This document shows positions 9,660 to 10,827 of a stretch of DNA of 10,827 bases, piece after piece. Made by a program: the position numbers and the translations under genes. The notes beneath the pieces were generated by a model, which saw only the letters and a program-made list of their open reading frames with translations, made no database searches and was not told where the DNA came from. Numbering within the stretch: position 1 is the stretch's first letter; each line of letters begins with the position of its first letter. The stretch covers positions 1-10,827 of the forward strand of contig JASLIH010000105.1 of NCBI GenBank assembly GCA_030152105.1. The letters run 5' to 3'. Origin of the DNA: Actinomycetes bacterium (GTDB lineage: Bacteria > Actinomycetota > CALGFH01).

Positions 9660-10162
9660 CCGGCGCGGCACCGCCCCCGGTCACCGTCCGCCCGGCCACC
9701 CTCGCCGACGTCGACGCCGTGGTGGCCATGCTGGCCGAGGTGGCCGGCGAGGGCCGCTGGATCGCCACCGAGGCCCCGGTCGACGTCGGGCGCCGCCGCC
9801 GCCGCATGGCCGAGGACATCGAGCGCGAGGACGCGGTCGTGCTGGTCGCCGAGGCCGGCGGCCAGCCGGTGGGCGAGCTCGTCCTGCACCTGGCCGGCTA
9901 CGGCGTGGCCGACCTGGGCATGGCCGTGGCCGCCGCCTGGCGGGGCCGCGGGATCGGCTCGGCCCTGCTGGCCGATGCCATCGACCGGGCCCGCAAGGCC
10001 GGCGCCCACAAGGTCGCCCTCCAGGTCTGGCCCCACAACAGCGCCGCCATCGCCCTCTACGAGCGGTTCGGCTTCCAGCGCGAGGGCTACCTGACCAGGC
10101 ACTACCGCCGCCGCTCGGGCGAGCTGTGGGACGCGGTCATCATGGGCCTGCGACTGGACTGA
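9656..10162 (+). CDS. GNAT-family N-acetyltransferase
   Basis: This 168-residue protein has a single GNAT fold. Motif A is DLGMAVAAAWRGRGIGSALL (86-105), with the acetyl-CoA pyrophosphate loop RGRGIG (96-101). ALQVWPHNSAAIALYERFGF (121-140) is the usual motif B, with Asn128 and the Tyr135 region. An arginine run (46-50) lies in the alpha1-alpha2 region over the substrate site. The start is GTG 9656 inside the GTGA overlap with the preceding stop; the same frame is open upstream to 8732, but only as a shadow of the PLP gene. Translation should be coupled to the transsulfuration gene. The acceptor (small amine, amino acid or protein N-terminus) cannot be told. The Cys/Met context suggests a link with sulfur amino acids, which is inference only. 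Confidence 0.9.
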   Translation: MTGAAPPPVTVRPATLADVDAVVAMLAEVAGEGRWIATEAPVDVGRRRRRMAEDIEREDAVVLVAEAGGQPVGELVLHLAGYGVADLGMAVAAAWRGRGIGSALLADAIDRARKAGAHKVALQVWPHNSAAIALYERFGFQREGYLTRHYRRRSGELWDAVIMGLRLD

Positions 10163-10171
10163 CACCCCGGG

Positions 10172-10177
10172 TAGGCT
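10172..10177 (+). promoter_or_regulatory. -10 box of the valS promoter, near-leaderless
   Basis: TAGGCT ends 9 nt before ATG 10187 and no Shine-Dalgarno lies between, so the transcript would have a leader of only 0-3 nt. No -35 element is apparent. This matches the cbs arrangement. Confidence 0.5.
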
Positions 10178-10186
10178 GACCGCCTC

Positions 10187-10827
10187 ATGGAGCCGAAGCC
10201 GCCGACCAGGCCGACCCTCGACGGGCTCGAGCGCAAGTGGGCCGAGCGGTGGGCGCGCAGCGGCGTCTACCGCTTCGACCGCACTCGCTCGCGGGTCGAG
10301 GTGTTCTCGATCGACACCCCGCCGCCCACCGTCAGCGGCTCGCTGCACCTGGGCCACGCCTTCTCCTACACCCAGACCGACGTGATCGCCCGGTTCCAGC
10401 GCATGCGTGGCCGGGCCGTCTTCTACCCGATGGGCTGGGACGACAACGGCCTGCCGACCGAGCGCCGGGTCCAGAACTACTTCGGGGTCCGCTGCGATCC
10501 GAGCGTCCCGTACGACCCGGGGTTCGAGCCGCCGGCCGACGGCGCGAAGGCCAAGCACCAGCTGCCGATCAGCCGGGAGAACTTCGTCGAGCTGTGCCAC
10601 CGGCTGACCGCCACCGACGAGCAGGCGTTCGAGGGTCTGTTCCGCCGGCTCGGCCTGTCGGTCGACTGGTCGCACAGCTACACGACCATCGACGACGGCT
10701 CCCGGGCCACCGCCCAGCGGGCGTTCCTGCGGAACCTGGCCCGGGGCGAGGCGTACCTGGCCGAGGCCCCGACGCTCTGGGACGTCACCTTCCGCATGGC
10801 CGTGTCGCAGGCCGATGTCATGAAGGA
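10187..10827 (+). CDS. valS: Valyl-tRNA synthetase, 5' part (runs off the window)
   Basis: The first 213 codons of a class I synthetase that charges tRNA-Val. The Rossmann catalytic core starts with DTPPPTVSGSLHLGH (43-57), in which HLGH is the HIGH motif for ATP binding. FYPMGWDDNGLPTERRVQN follows. This form differs from the PGTDHAGIATQ type of E. coli and M. tuberculosis ValRS; it is the variant I associate with Streptomyces-type and archaeal-like ValRS. The editing CP1 domain begins near the window end, and the KMSKS motif and anticodon domain lie beyond it. Start ATG 10187 has no Shine-Dalgarno but follows a -10 box closely. Only the N-terminal quarter is present, because of the window edge. 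Confidence 0.93.
   Translation, partial: MEPKPPTRPTLDGLERKWAERWARSGVYRFDRTRSRVEVFSIDTPPPTVSGSLHLGHAFSYTQTDVIARFQRMRGRAVFYPMGWDDNGLPTERRVQNYFGVRCDPSVPYDPGFEPPADGAKAKHQLPISRENFVELCHRLTATDEQAFEGLFRRLGLSVDWSHSYTTIDDGSRATAQRAFLRNLARGEAYLAEAPTLWDVTFRMAVSQADVMK

Noticed and set aside
7077..9671. 864-codon minus-strand ORF across cbs and the metB-like gene
   Set aside because: Antisense shadow of GC-rich codons: low-complexity Gly/Val/Asp/His composition, no domain, and it opposes two well-supported genes.

Overview
The window is very GC-rich DNA with almost no non-coding space. It most likely comes from a mycothiol-producing actinobacterium. The evidence is a mycothiol S-conjugate amidase (Mca), a two-CBS-domain cystathionine beta-synthase of the mycobacterial type, TAnnCT-type -10 boxes close to start codons (some apparently leaderless), and GTG/TTG starts. 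The exact lineage cannot be fixed from the sequence. There is no mobile element, CRISPR array, tRNA, rRNA or phage gene.

Layout. (1) 19-1395 (+): a mono-covalent FAD-linked oxidase with a BBE-type C-terminus. (2) 4256-1415 (-): a probable three-gene unit read 4-hydroxyphenylpyruvate dioxygenase (hppD) -> greA -> Gfo/Idh/MocA-family oxidoreductase. It converges on the FAD oxidase, and a short GC hairpin over the oxidoreductase stop codon separates the two. (3) 5966-4337 (-): a membrane sensor histidine kinase, preceded by a candidate 31-residue leader ORF and followed by a possible intrinsic terminator. (4) A divergent promoter region, 5967-6110. (5) 6111-9659 (+): mca, cbs and a cystathionine gamma-synthase/lyase gene, the last overlapping by 4 nt a GNAT acetyltransferase (to 10162). 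(6) 10187-end (+): the first 213 codons of a valyl-tRNA synthetase.

How the genes fit together. Cbs and the gamma-synthase/lyase can run reverse transsulfuration (homocysteine + serine -> cystathionine -> cysteine). Cysteine is a building block of mycothiol, and Mca cleaves mycothiol S-conjugates during detoxification. The set greA (divergent), mca, cbs and metB resembles the M. tuberculosis Rv1077 (cbs)-Rv1079 (metB)-Rv1080c (greA)-Rv1082 (mca) neighbourhood, so this is an old conserved cluster rather than an accessory island.

Points needing attention. The kinase reading frame is broken at a six-base homopolymer (4432-4437), and a perfect kinase C-terminus continues in the adjacent frame. 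The oxidoreductase has no ATG/GTG/TTG in frame ahead of its Rossmann motif, although an ATG lies one frame away at the expected place. Both look like single-base indels, either real or from sequencing. I found no convincing undescribed system; the most original leads are the kinase leader ORF with its promoter region and the matching promoter element at the two transsulfuration genes.
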